A DNA stretch of 40,887 bases from positions 1 to 40,887 of the forward strand of contig CAIUOX010000041.1 of the NCBI GenBank assembly GCA_903900935.1, in the 5' to 3' direction. Below the pieces are notes generated by a model, which did no database searches, had not been told where the DNA came from, and saw only the letters and a list, made by a program, of their open reading frames with translations. The translations under genes and the position numbers were made by a program. This document shows positions 28,595 through 38,423 of the stretch, in pieces. Each line of letters begins with the position of its first letter. Position 1 is the first letter of the stretch. Source of the stretch: an uncultured bacterium (GTDB taxonomy: Bacteria; Patescibacteriota; Minisyncoccia; Phycocordibacterales; PALSA-1337).

Positions 28595-29857
28595 ATGAAT
28601 TCATTCTATAAAAAAATACATATTGGCATACTGATTTTTATTGTAATTATCTCTTTTATATCATCAGCACCAATAACACAAGCACAAACCGGAAATATGG
28701 GTGGTGGATATACGCCACTTGAACCACTTCCTAATTTTACAAGCAGTGGAATAAATGGCTTGAATAACAATCCTGTACAATTTAGTGGATACGTAAGTGA
28801 CGCCTTCAAGGTTGCTATCGCATTTGCAGCATTCGCGTCCGTCTTCATGATCGTCTGGGGTGGACTCCAATATATGAGTACTGATGCCTGGGAAGGTAAG
28901 TCTGCGGGTATTAGCAAATTAAAAAATGCCGTATTTGGCTTATTGCTTGTACTTTGTTCATATTTGATACTCGAGACTATAGATCCGAGATTGGTAGCTA
29001 TACCGGCGACATTGGTACCACCCCTTAAAGGACTTGATTATACACCACAAATAAACGAATTTCTTGGTGCAATAAATACACAGATTAGTAGTCTAAGGGG
29101 TCAAAATACACAACTCAAGAGTGACATAGCAGCAGGCCAACAAAGAGTAACCGAATTAAATAATCAGATACAACAAATTACCACAGCAGAAGGTCTTAGT
29201 AGTGATGATGTGGCCGACTGTTGGATGGATAAGGATACATATCCACCTTGTGCTCGAATACTTCAACTACAAGACACACTAAGAGAAACTCAAGGTGATA
29301 TGTCTCTCAAGACCGGCATGGCTCTGATGAATGAATCAGTAATGGCTTGTCAAGCATTGGCAGGAAATGGTCCATCAAGTACGGTGATACCGGGCACAAT
29401 GTCAAATAATCAGTTTTGTGGTGCGCAAATCATGCGTTACCGAGATGAAAACGTCGCACAACTCAGATCTCTAGGACAGAACACGGCAGCAGATACTCTC
29501 GCGAATTATGCTGTTTATTCAACTGCAATGCAAAACATAAATGAAGTAGTTACACAAAATATGGCAGCAAGTCCATACAAAACAGCGGTACAAAATACTG
29601 TTCAACTGGGCCTAATTGTTGCTGGAGTAGCTTCTGGTGGTGTTGTGGGTGGTATGGCAGTAGCCGCCGCTACTGAACTACTTATAAATGCTGGAAACGC
29701 CAATGATAATGTCGCAGCAAGAACAAAAACAATAAACGAAGTTGATGCTATAATTCTAAGAAATCTTGCCATAACAACAGACCCGGTCACAATAGCAAAC
29801 CTAAAAACACAAGGAAACAATATAAGGCGTTCTCTCGGAGCAACATCAAAATACTAA
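28595..29857 (+). CDS. VirB2/TrbC-like pilin domain fused to coiled-coil extension
   Basis: Signal peptide, then VSDAFKVAIAFAAFASVFMIVWGGLQYMSTDAW...KNAVFGLLLVLCSYLILETIDPRL (two-TM pilin-like module); long C-terminal coiled coil. Confidence 0.7.
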   Translation: MNSFYKKIHIGILIFIVIISFISSAPITQAQTGNMGGGYTPLEPLPNFTSSGINGLNNNPVQFSGYVSDAFKVAIAFAAFASVFMIVWGGLQYMSTDAWEGKSAGISKLKNAVFGLLLVLCSYLILETIDPRLVAIPATLVPPLKGLDYTPQINEFLGAINTQISSLRGQNTQLKSDIAAGQQRVTELNNQIQQITTAEGLSSDDVADCWMDKDTYPPCARILQLQDTLRETQGDMSLKTGMALMNESVMACQALAGNGPSSTVIPGTMSNNQFCGAQIMRYRDENVAQLRSLGQNTAADTLANYAVYSTAMQNINEVVTQNMAASPYKTAVQNTVQLGLIVAGVASGGVVGGMAVAAATELLINAGNANDNVAARTKTINEVDAIILRNLAITTDPVTIANLKTQGNNIRRSLGATSKY

Positions 29858-29862
29858 ACTAC

Positions 29863-31131
29863 ATGAAAAATAGAAATACCAAAATAATCATCGCTTTCAT
29901 AATCATTCTACTACTGGCGACAGTTGCATTCTGGTTTTTCTTCCTAAGAATAACAAATCCAACAATCCCTATAGACGAAAATAATCCCCAAAACTTCTCA
30001 CCTTTTGGCACTAGTACCAGAAGAACAAATAATGGACAAAATAATGGACAGAGCAACGGAACAAGCACCTCGTCCAATATTCCAATACCAATCCTGCGTC
30101 TTTTGAGTAGCACTCCAGTCGGAGGATATGGGGCGAGCACTACAGCAAGCACAACAATTATCCGCTGGGTTGACCGTGGACGAGGTAGTATACTCCAAGC
30201 AACTGAAGATTCTTTGGATATAATAAAGCTCTCAAACACTCTAGCTCCACGAATATACCAAAGCGCATGGAATAAAAGCCTGAACGCATTCATCTCTACT
30301 ACATTGGTTACAAACAGCACAAGAATCCAAACTACATACATAGAAATAACACCAGTGGCAAATATGAACGCCTCGAGTACAAACTCGATGAGTATCACAC
30401 CTTTTGAATTAAAAGGAAAAAACCTTCCAAATGAAATCGTTACATACGCATTGTCACCAAAAAAAGACAAAATTTTCTTTTTTAGCGTACAAAATAACAG
30501 AGGAATAGGGTATATATCAGATATAACTGGTGGTGCGCTTACCCAAATATTTGATACTCCAGTAACACAAGTGACGATTGATTGGCCAGAAGAGAATACA
30601 ATAGCTATAACCACCAAAGGAACAGCTTCTCAAGATGGATTTTTGTATTTTGTAAATCCAAAAACTGGAGTTTGGAAAAATATCATTGGTTCTATTGGAG
30701 GACTGAGTGCAATAGTCAGTCATGATGCAAAATATGTGCTTATATCCATGCGTGGTCCAAATGAAGATATGCAAACTGCTATATATAAAGTAGCAAGCAG
30801 TACAGGAATCAGTGCGGTGGTTCGAACATTGGCAGATAAGTGCGCTTGGGGAAATTTTTATAAAAATCTTGTGTATTGCGCAGTGCCTAGTATGCCTATA
30901 AATGGAACATATCCAGATGATTGGTATACTGGCACAATCCAATTCTCAGACAAGATCTGGCAAATAAACGCTTCAACTGGCGAGGTAAAGTTAATTTCAA
31001 ATCTTTTTATTGAAAGTGATCGTCTTATTGATGGATTCAATCTAAGCACAGATTCAAAAGACAACTATCTCATGTTTATGAGCAAAAATGACTTGTCTCT
31101 ATGGTCGCTCAATCTTATTGATAGTAAGTAA
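29863..31131 (+). CDS. hypothetical membrane-anchored protein, possible beta-propeller
   Basis: N-terminal TM helix; Ser/Thr-rich linker; repeated strand-like segments. Confidence 0.72.
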   Translation: MKNRNTKIIIAFIIILLLATVAFWFFFLRITNPTIPIDENNPQNFSPFGTSTRRTNNGQNNGQSNGTSTSSNIPIPILRLLSSTPVGGYGASTTASTTIIRWVDRGRGSILQATEDSLDIIKLSNTLAPRIYQSAWNKSLNAFISTTLVTNSTRIQTTYIEITPVANMNASSTNSMSITPFELKGKNLPNEIVTYALSPKKDKIFFFSVQNNRGIGYISDITGGALTQIFDTPVTQVTIDWPEENTIAITTKGTASQDGFLYFVNPKTGVWKNIIGSIGGLSAIVSHDAKYVLISMRGPNEDMQTAIYKVASSTGISAVVRTLADKCAWGNFYKNLVYCAVPSMPINGTYPDDWYTGTIQFSDKIWQINASTGEVKLISNLFIESDRLIDGFNLSTDSKDNYLMFMSKNDLSLWSLNLIDSK

Positions 31132-31869
31132 ATATTTCTTTCTAATATAAAGCTCTTGGGCTAACGTAAATAAAGAGCTAACTGACCAATATATAGCAAT
31201 GATTGATGCTGCTTGTGGAAACTGTGCTGGAATGAGCCAGTATGTTGAAGCAAAGGCGAGAACTGGTAGCATAAATTTCATCTGAGTAGTCATGGATCCA
31301 GATAATTTTGAAGCAAAGTCAGTTGGTTGTACTGCCCCATTCTTTGCAACAAGTGCATTGTGTTGGTGAGCTGCCAAAGAAAAGTGCATTTGGAAAAACT
31401 GTATAACTGCTGTTATTAATGATAAAACAAAGCTTTTTCCACTGATACTTAATCCAAGAAGAGTCAAAGATGGTTTTGGATCATGAATAAAACTATAGAG
31501 TAAGTTGGAATCAATGCTTGGGCTGATCTTATAAAAGACCGAGATCAACGCAATAAGTATTGGTAATTGAATAAAAAGCAATAAAACACCTGAAAAAGGT
31601 TTAATATTTTTTGCTTTATAGAGTTCCATAACCTTTGTGGCTTGGACTTGGCGATCAGCACTATATTGTAACTTGATTTTATTTGCTTCAGGCTCAACCT
31701 CTTTCATGCGCACCTGCGTAAGTAGGGCACTCTTTGAGAGGGGAAATAATATGAGCCTGATGAGAATAGTAAAAATAATAACAGCAACACCAACATCAAC
31801 CCACGGTAGTACATCCATAATACCAACGAGTATATTATATAGAGGGCGAAAAATAATTTCATTATACAT
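31099..31869 (-). CDS. yidC: YidC/Oxa1 family membrane insertase
   Basis: YNILVGIMDVLPWVDVGVAVIIFTILIRLILFPLSKSALLTQVRMKEVEPEANKIK; adjacent to rnpA and rpmH. Confidence 0.93.
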   Translation of the reverse strand: MYNEIIFRPLYNILVGIMDVLPWVDVGVAVIIFTILIRLILFPLSKSALLTQVRMKEVEPEANKIKLQYSADRQVQATKVMELYKAKNIKPFSGVLLLFIQLPILIALISVFYKISPSIDSNLLYSFIHDPKPSLTLLGLSISGKSFVLSLITAVIQFFQMHFSLAAHQHNALVAKNGAVQPTDFASKLSGSMTTQMKFMLPVLAFASTYWLIPAQFPQAASIIAIYWSVSSLFTLAQELYIRKKYLLTINKIERP

Positions 31870-31880
31870 AAGGTTTAATG

Positions 31881-32216
31881 TTACCTCAAAAGCTTTGCTT
31901 TCACAAAGGCGTCTCGTACTTCCATTTCAATTACCTTTTGATCGCTTTGGAGTAGTTGTGGCTTTGCAATTATCGCTATATGAGTATTAAAAACAATGTT
32001 TGAGACTATTAGACGCACAGCTTCATATAATTTTCTTCTAAATTTATTTCGCTGTACTGCTGTTTTTGCAATCTTTACAGGAACAGTCGTTGAAACTCTC
32101 ATATCAGCTGACCCAGACAAGGCTCGCAACATAAAAAGGGGGGAGTGAGAAACTCTCCCATTTTTCATAACTAATGCAAATTGTTCAGCAGACAACCTCT
32201 GAGAACGTGGCAACAT
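31881..32216 (-). CDS. rnpA: ribonuclease P protein component
   Basis: MLPRSQRLSAEQFALVMKNGR...VPVKIAKTAVQRNKFRRKLYEAVR; position between rpmH and yidC. Confidence 0.92.
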   Translation of the reverse strand: MLPRSQRLSAEQFALVMKNGRVSHSPLFMLRALSGSADMRVSTTVPVKIAKTAVQRNKFRRKLYEAVRLIVSNIVFNTHIAIIAKPQLLQSDQKVIEMEVRDAFVKAKLLR

Positions 32217-32217
32217 A

Positions 32218-32352
32218 TTATACAGCTACGCGCTTGCGACCTTTGGCTCGGCGACGTGCCAATACCTTGCGACCTGGAGCAGTTTTCATGCGTACACGAA
32301 ATCCGTGTGACTTGGCGCGCTTTCTTTTGTTTGGATTATACGTAAATGACAT
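32218..32352 (-). CDS. rpmH: 50S ribosomal protein L34
   Basis: Translated by hand, absent from the ORF track: [44 protein letters not shown]. Confidence 0.97.
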   Translation of the reverse strand: MSFTYNPNKRKRAKSHGFRVRMKTAPGRKVLARRRAKGRKRVAV

Positions 32353-32491
32353 GGAGACACTATAGTGTAAAAAGCCAACATATGCAAGTTGAAAGGCAAT
32401 TTTACTATCCCCAACTTATCAACATATTTTATCGCTCTCCACAAGTTTGCATATTTATAAACAGGTATATACTTAGAGACACCAAAACCTT

Positions 32492-33838
32492 ATGAATCCT
32501 CACTCAAAAATGTGGCAAACTGCTTTAATAGAAATAGAGGGTGCGGTGTCGCAAGCAAATTTTTCTACTTGGTTCAAAGAGACTCGTATACTCAAAGAGG
32601 AAGAGGGGGTTATATTTCTTGGAGTTCCAAACTCATTTACTCAAGAATGGCTCTATAAGAAGTTTCATAACTCTATCTTGCGTATTTTGAGACAGATGAA
32701 TGATCGTGTGCGAGCCCTTGAATACGTTGTAATTAAAGACGAAGAAAGGCGTGGTACCGAATCAAAGAAGGGTGGTTTTATTGCACCAACACTTTCCATG
32801 CCTTTACAAGATTTCTATATAAACAAAGAGGACAATCTCAATCCACGCTATACATTCGACAATTTTGTGGTTGGACCATTCAATGAGCTGGCTCATGCCG
32901 CATCACAAACAGTAATAAAAAATCCTGGGCATGCATACAACCCACTATTTATATATGGTGATACTGGTCGTGGTAAAACACACCTTATGCAGGCAGTTGG
33001 AAACCAGATCAAGAAGCTGTATCCTGAAAAAAAATTATTCTACATGACATCAGAGCGTTTTGGTTCTGAACTTTTTACTGCTATACAAGAAAATAAGGTT
33101 CAACAATTCAAAGATAGGTACAGAAAATACGACGTTGTAATCATGGACGATATCCAATTCTTCGCAAATAAAGAAAAATTCCAAGAAGAGCTCTTCCATT
33201 TCTTCAACACATTCAAAGATAGTGGACGCCAACTCATCTTTTCTTCTGATAAACACCCAAATATTATCACGGGGCTCGAAGATCGTCTTCGTGGACGCTT
33301 CAGTGCTGGAATGGTTGTAGACATACCTGAACCAGACCTAGAGTCTCGTATGGTCATCGTGCGCGCAAAATGTACTACACATAATATAACCCTCCCAGAC
33401 GATGTAGTTGAACACCTTGCATCGTCTATTGAAGACAATATCCGTGAAATAGAGGGTATTATCAACATTATTTCATGTCAGACCCAACTCAAAAATAAAC
33501 AATTATCTTTGAATGAAATAAAAAATATTCTCAAGAACAATACAAAACCAAAGAAAACCCTTTCTGTTAAAGAGGTAGTAAAGATTGTTTCTGACTTTTA
33601 TAATATTGATGAGGAAAGCATAAACAACAAAACACGCCGCAAAGAGGTCGTGCGCCCACGCCAAGTTGTTATGTATCTCCTTAGAGAAGACTTTAGTATG
33701 TCATTTCCTTCAATAGGAGAGAAACTTGGAGGAAGAGACCATACAACAGTCATCCATTCATATGAAAAGGTTAAAGAAGAAATAAAAACCGACACATTAC
33801 TATCACAGGAGATTGGGCAAGTGCGTTCTATGTTATAA
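32492..33838 (+). CDS. dnaA: chromosomal replication initiator protein DnaA
   Basis: YNPLFIYGDTGRGKTHLMQAVGN, VVIMDDIQFFANKEKFQEELFHFFN, and C-terminal GGRDHTTVIHSYEKV. Confidence 0.97.
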   Translation: MNPHSKMWQTALIEIEGAVSQANFSTWFKETRILKEEEGVIFLGVPNSFTQEWLYKKFHNSILRILRQMNDRVRALEYVVIKDEERRGTESKKGGFIAPTLSMPLQDFYINKEDNLNPRYTFDNFVVGPFNELAHAASQTVIKNPGHAYNPLFIYGDTGRGKTHLMQAVGNQIKKLYPEKKLFYMTSERFGSELFTAIQENKVQQFKDRYRKYDVVIMDDIQFFANKEKFQEELFHFFNTFKDSGRQLIFSSDKHPNIITGLEDRLRGRFSAGMVVDIPEPDLESRMVIVRAKCTTHNITLPDDVVEHLASSIEDNIREIEGIINIISCQTQLKNKQLSLNEIKNILKNNTKPKKTLSVKEVVKIVSDFYNIDEESINNKTRRKEVVRPRQVVMYLLREDFSMSFPSIGEKLGGRDHTTVIHSYEKVKEEIKTDTLLSQEIGQVRSML

Positions 33839-34038
33839 AGCTGTGGATAGTATGTTGGTATCTGAGAGTATTAAGGTGAATAACTTCTAATAAAAACAAA
33901 AAGAATTAAATAAATAAAAGTTATTTAAAATTTTCCACAATCATAAAAATATATTATCTATATAATAAACTTATTTAGAGCCATATAAAAAATTATCAAC
34001 ATATACACACCCATAATAGATCTAAAATTAAAATATAT
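33839..34038. promoter_or_regulatory. oriC: candidate oriC: AT-rich dnaA-dnaN intergenic region with DnaA-box-like sites
   Basis: TGTGGATAG (33842-33850), TTTTCCACA (33931-33939), TTATCAACA (33993-34001) in strongly AT-rich DNA. Confidence 0.6.
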
Positions 34039-35145
34039 ATGAAATTTGAAACAAACCTACAAAAACTAAAAGAATCTGTTGCTCTTGTTGAGCGTGTTGC
34101 AGGAAAACATATTACTCTTCCAGTTTTATCTTGCATTCTTATAGAAGTTAAAAAGAATATCGCTATACTGAGAGCAACAAATCTAGACGTTGGTATGGAA
34201 ATTTCTTTACCAATAAAATCTCAAAACGAAGGGATTGTGGCAATTCCAGCAAAAACACTATTCTCTTTTTTATCTCAAATATCAGATCAAAATCATGTTG
34301 TACAACTAGAGCTTGTTTCTGGAAATATACAAATAACCTCAGCAAAAACACGAGGAGTTATAAAAACAATGCCAATTGAAGATTTTCCATCAATTCCATC
34401 AATACTTGAAGCTGAACAGTTTACACTTTCAAGCGAGCTTTTTATTAAAGGACTAAAGTCGGTTTATTATAGCGCCTCAGTTTCAAGCGTAAAACCAGAA
34501 CTTTCTAGTGTATATGTATACAAAGATACCGGGGGACTTGCTTTTGTAGCAACCGATTCCTTCCGTTTGGCTGAAAAGAAGTTAAAAATATCAATACCAT
34601 CACAATTCAATGATATTTTAATTCCTTTCAAAAATGTTTCTGAAATCATTCGAGCCCTTGAATATATAAAGTCAGACGTAGAGGTATCATCAAATAAAAA
34701 TCTTATTTCATTCAGGGCTGGGGATGTATATGTTGTATCTAGAGTTATTGATGGTGTGTTTCCTGATTATAGACAAATTATACCAAAAAGCTTCACCACA
34801 GAAGCCATTGTACTTAAGCAAGACTTTATTAATGCCTTGAAGGTTTCAAATATTTTTTCTGATAAATTTAATCAAGTGCATATTGTTGTAGATCCAAAAA
34901 CAAAGGTATTTGAAATACAGACAAAAAATGTTGATATAGGGGAGAATAAGACACTTGTTGATGCGGCCCTTACTGGTGAAAGAGTTGAAATAAACTTCAA
35001 TTATAAATATATTGCAGATAGCTTTCAGTCTATTGATTCTGATAGTATTTCTCTCCAATTTAGTGGTCTAAATAGACCAATGGTAATTAGGCCAGTATCA
35101 GGAGAACAGTCATTTATGTATTTGGCAATGCCTATGAATAGATAG
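34039..35145 (+). CDS. dnaN: DNA polymerase III subunit beta (sliding clamp)
   Basis: MKFETNLQKLKESVALVERVAGKHITLPVLSCILIEV...C-terminal FSGLNRPMVIRPVSGEQSFMYLAMPMNR. Confidence 0.96.
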   Translation: MKFETNLQKLKESVALVERVAGKHITLPVLSCILIEVKKNIAILRATNLDVGMEISLPIKSQNEGIVAIPAKTLFSFLSQISDQNHVVQLELVSGNIQITSAKTRGVIKTMPIEDFPSIPSILEAEQFTLSSELFIKGLKSVYYSASVSSVKPELSSVYVYKDTGGLAFVATDSFRLAEKKLKISIPSQFNDILIPFKNVSEIIRALEYIKSDVEVSSNKNLISFRAGDVYVVSRVIDGVFPDYRQIIPKSFTTEAIVLKQDFINALKVSNIFSDKFNQVHIVVDPKTKVFEIQTKNVDIGENKTLVDAALTGERVEINFNYKYIADSFQSIDSDSISLQFSGLNRPMVIRPVSGEQSFMYLAMPMNR

Positions 35146-35153
35146 TATTCTTT

Positions 35154-35414
35154 ATGTTCAATATTGGACAGTTTTTTAAGAATATACAAAATCGCCATAT
35201 CAAAGAACTTTTTATTCGTTCTATTATTCAAGCATCGATCACTCAGGGTACTGGTGTGAGTATACCAATTGAAGATATAACCATTTCTTCTGGCGTTATA
35301 ATACTAAAAAACATAAGTTCTGGACTAAGATCGGTTATCTTTATAAAGAAACAAAAGATACTTGATTCTGTAAATAAGAATCAAACGATTCATGTAGTAA
35401 CTAATATAAGATAA
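35154..35414 (+). CDS. small DciA/DUF721-like protein (tentative)
   Basis: 86 aa directly downstream of dnaN; IEDITISSGVIILKNISSGLRSVIFIKKQKILDSVNK resembles the DUF721 core by eye. Confidence 0.5.
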   Translation: MFNIGQFFKNIQNRHIKELFIRSIIQASITQGTGVSIPIEDITISSGVIILKNISSGLRSVIFIKKQKILDSVNKNQTIHVVTNIR

Positions 35415-35415
35415 A

Positions 35416-37953
35416 TTATTCTTGAACAGCAAAATCAGTAGAAACTTCTGTTTTGTTAAATATATTGTCATACACCACGACAGAAAGAGTATTTATTGAA
35501 GATAGATTGCTCACATCTGCTGGTATGAATGATATGTTAAGAGGGTCATTTTCTTTTGTGAGTATATATTTTCCATTAAGGTATATTTCTGTCTTTTGTA
35601 TAGGATATGTACCAGTCACTTGTAATTGAACTGTGAGGAGAGAATTTTTATTAATTGTTGAGTTTGTGGCAGGGGATATAATGGTCATACGTGGAGCATT
35701 GTTTGGGGTGTGTACATCGTCTTTTTGTGTAGGAACTGAGAAAGTCATACCCTCTTTGAATTCTGGGTGGTTTATTTTCCATGTATCAAACCATTTTCTC
35801 ACACCATATTCCCAATATGGATATTGAGAGTCTTTTGTTGGGTCGGCTGGTGCTGGGCCACGAGGATTTGAAGGGTCAATCCACTGGAGAATTGTGTGCA
35901 CATTTGGAACAACTAGATCTTTTTGTGTTTCAATTGGGGTATATTCTGTCGCTAGTTTTCCAGATATTGAATCTATTTTATATGAGATTCCACCCTGCCA
36001 AATACCACGAAGTGGAGATGGACCGTCAGTTATTGGTGGTGGAGGACCTTGAAAATTTTCAGGAGGAAAATTCTTTGCTACTTGTGACATAAATGCTCCC
36101 CATAGAGGAGATATTATCAAACCAGCCACATTTTTTGACATTGGTGTATTATCATTTTTTCCTGCCCATGCACCAATAACAAGGTTTGGTGTATATCCAA
36201 GGATCCACACATCTCGGAAGTCATTTGTTGTACCTGTTTTTATGGCAACTTGTCTCCCAATACTATCGGCTATTTGTACTAGGCTTTGCATGCGAACTGC
36301 CGGATCAGAAAGTATGTCAGATATTTGTCGAGAGATCTCGGGAGAGAGCACCTGTGATGGGTTTGTTTTTGCTTCCTCAAGCACGGCACCATTATTGTCA
36401 GTTACTTTTAATATTGAACGATATGGATTTCTCACTCCATCATTTGCGAAAACTCCATATGCGCTTGTCATATCAAGCAAGCTCACCTCTCCTCCACCAA
36501 GGGTTAGACTAAGCCCATATCTGTCGGGATCATTTAAACTAGTAATACCCATATCATGAGCCGTTTGTATGGAATCTTTGATTCCTGCGAGGTATAAAGC
36601 CTTCACTGCAGGTATATTTCTTGATTCAGCTAGCGCCTGTTTGATGGTGAGTGGCCCCTCAAATTTTAAGTCATAATCATTTGGGGAATAGCAGACTTTT
36701 GTTGGATCGTCATTTGGATTGTTTGGTTTTCCTTCGACAGAACATTGTGTTGAGAATTGTGTTTCTACATCGAATAGTACTGTTTGTGGTGTATATCCTT
36801 TTTTGAATAGTGTTGAGTAGACAAAAGGTTTGATTGTTGATCCTGGTTGTCTTTGTGCTATGGCAATATTGTAGTTTCCGTCGATAGAAGCATCAAAATA
36901 GTCTCGTGAGCCTACCATACTCAATATATCTCCTGTTTTTGGATCAATTGCGACCATTGCTGTATTACTTGCATTGAAGTTACTTGCCATTGATGGAGCA
37001 AATTTTTTCACTGAGTCATCGGCTTTTTGTTGCATTTCATAATCAAGTGTTGTTGTTATCTTCAAACCCCCCTTGCTCGCCAAATCTTCTCCATATTTTT
37101 GTGTTATATAGTCGCGAACAAACATAACAAAATGTGGAGCCCGAATATTTCCAGAAGTCTTTGTAAGAAATTCAACTTTTTGTTTTATTGATGAATCATA
37201 ATCTGATTGGGTGATCATTCCAATGTCTTTCATTCGCTGTAATACAAGTCTGTGCCTACTATCTAGCTCTGCTCGATGTGTGCCGTATGGTGAATAATAT
37301 GTTGGTGCTTGTGGTATTGCCGCCAGATATGATGCTTCTGCTAAAGTAATATCTTTTGCGGGATGGCCAAAGAATTGTTGGCTTGCTTCTTCAACACCAA
37401 ACGTTGTTCCTCCATATGAAGTCTCGTTCAGATATGTTTCAAGTATCTTATCCTTCGTCATGATTTGGTTGAGTTTTATTGCGAGTACCCACTCTTTTAT
37501 CTTTCTTGATATAGTCTTGTCTTGTGTTAGTAATGAGTTTTTGACTACTTGTTGTGTGATTGTTGAAGCGCCTTGACCATAACCGCCAGAAGCAATGTTT
37601 GCTAAGATTGCGCGTATGATTGAGGTTGGCTCTATACCGATGTTGTTGTAGAAGTTTGAGTCTTCGATGGCTATTGTTGCTCGTTGCACAAGTGGGGATA
37701 TTTGAGACAGCGATAATGTTGTTCTTTTTGCATCTGTTCCAGTGTCATAGAGTAGTACGGTTCCTGTGCGGTCGTATATTTTTGTTGAGTCTGACACTTT
37801 TCTATTCTCAAATGAGCTTAAATCTGGTATTTCAAGAGTTGCCACCCATAGAGAAGTGAGACCAATGCCTATAAATAATAAAGAGATGAGTATAAGAATG
37901 ATTGAATGAACAAATTTTCTTTTTTGAGAGTGGTGTTTTGTTCTATGCTTCAT
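35416..37953 (-). CDS. class A penicillin-binding protein (transglycosylase/transpeptidase, PBP1a family)
   Basis: GT51 region AIEDSNFYNNIGIEPTSIIRAILANIASGGYGQGASTITQQVVKN; transpeptidase motifs QPGSTIKPFVY, SRN, KTGTTNDFRD. Confidence 0.95.
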   Translation of the reverse strand: MKHRTKHHSQKRKFVHSIILILISLLFIGIGLTSLWVATLEIPDLSSFENRKVSDSTKIYDRTGTVLLYDTGTDAKRTTLSLSQISPLVQRATIAIEDSNFYNNIGIEPTSIIRAILANIASGGYGQGASTITQQVVKNSLLTQDKTISRKIKEWVLAIKLNQIMTKDKILETYLNETSYGGTTFGVEEASQQFFGHPAKDITLAEASYLAAIPQAPTYYSPYGTHRAELDSRHRLVLQRMKDIGMITQSDYDSSIKQKVEFLTKTSGNIRAPHFVMFVRDYITQKYGEDLASKGGLKITTTLDYEMQQKADDSVKKFAPSMASNFNASNTAMVAIDPKTGDILSMVGSRDYFDASIDGNYNIAIAQRQPGSTIKPFVYSTLFKKGYTPQTVLFDVETQFSTQCSVEGKPNNPNDDPTKVCYSPNDYDLKFEGPLTIKQALAESRNIPAVKALYLAGIKDSIQTAHDMGITSLNDPDRYGLSLTLGGGEVSLLDMTSAYGVFANDGVRNPYRSILKVTDNNGAVLEEAKTNPSQVLSPEISRQISDILSDPAVRMQSLVQIADSIGRQVAIKTGTTNDFRDVWILGYTPNLVIGAWAGKNDNTPMSKNVAGLIISPLWGAFMSQVAKNFPPENFQGPPPPITDGPSPLRGIWQGGISYKIDSISGKLATEYTPIETQKDLVVPNVHTILQWIDPSNPRGPAPADPTKDSQYPYWEYGVRKWFDTWKINHPEFKEGMTFSVPTQKDDVHTPNNAPRMTIISPATNSTINKNSLLTVQLQVTGTYPIQKTEIYLNGKYILTKENDPLNISFIPADVSNLSSINTLSVVVYDNIFNKTEVSTDFAVQE

Positions 37954-37982
37954 ATGGTCATCATTATATCACTAACGATATC

Positions 37983-38013
37983 AAAAATGCCCCTAGTAAA
38001 GTGGGGCATTTTT
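37983..38013. terminator. bidirectional intrinsic terminator
   Basis: aaaaatgcccc (37983-37993) / ggggcattttt (38003-38013). Confidence 0.88.
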
Positions 38014-38019
38014 GTTTAT

Positions 38020-38289
38020 TTATGTCTCATATTTATCTCCAAATGGATCTACTTCGTCATCATCTAATCCTGTCTCATCAGACAAACTCTCATCATCCTC
38101 AACTACTATAGGTATATCGTCTTCAACCTTTTCTTCAATAACCCCAACGACAGGCTCTGGCTCATCTATCTCAATAATTTTCTTTATATTGGGAGAAAGC
38201 CCAACATCATCATGTTCTTCGGTTTCAATCTCTTTCTTCTTTTCTATAGGTTTGACCCTTTGTTTATTTTTTTCGCGAATATGTGGCAT
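38020..38289 (-). CDS. small acidic hypothetical protein
   Basis: 89 aa; acidic tail EDDESLSDETGLDDDEVDPFGDKYET; SD-like aaggag just before ATG; terminator downstream. Confidence 0.7.
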   Translation of the reverse strand: MPHIREKNKQRVKPIEKKKEIETEEHDDVGLSPNIKKIIEIDEPEPVVGVIEEKVEDDIPIVVEDDESLSDETGLDDDEVDPFGDKYET

Positions 38290-38423
38290 GCTCCTTATAT
38301 TAAGCTCTTAATTTTGTATGTGGATAGTTGTAACAAAGCTTACGATTTTTTGCAATAAAATAGACCTGTGGATAATGTAAGTCGTATTATCGTACGGCAT
38401 AACTCTTTAAAAATAACCTTAGA

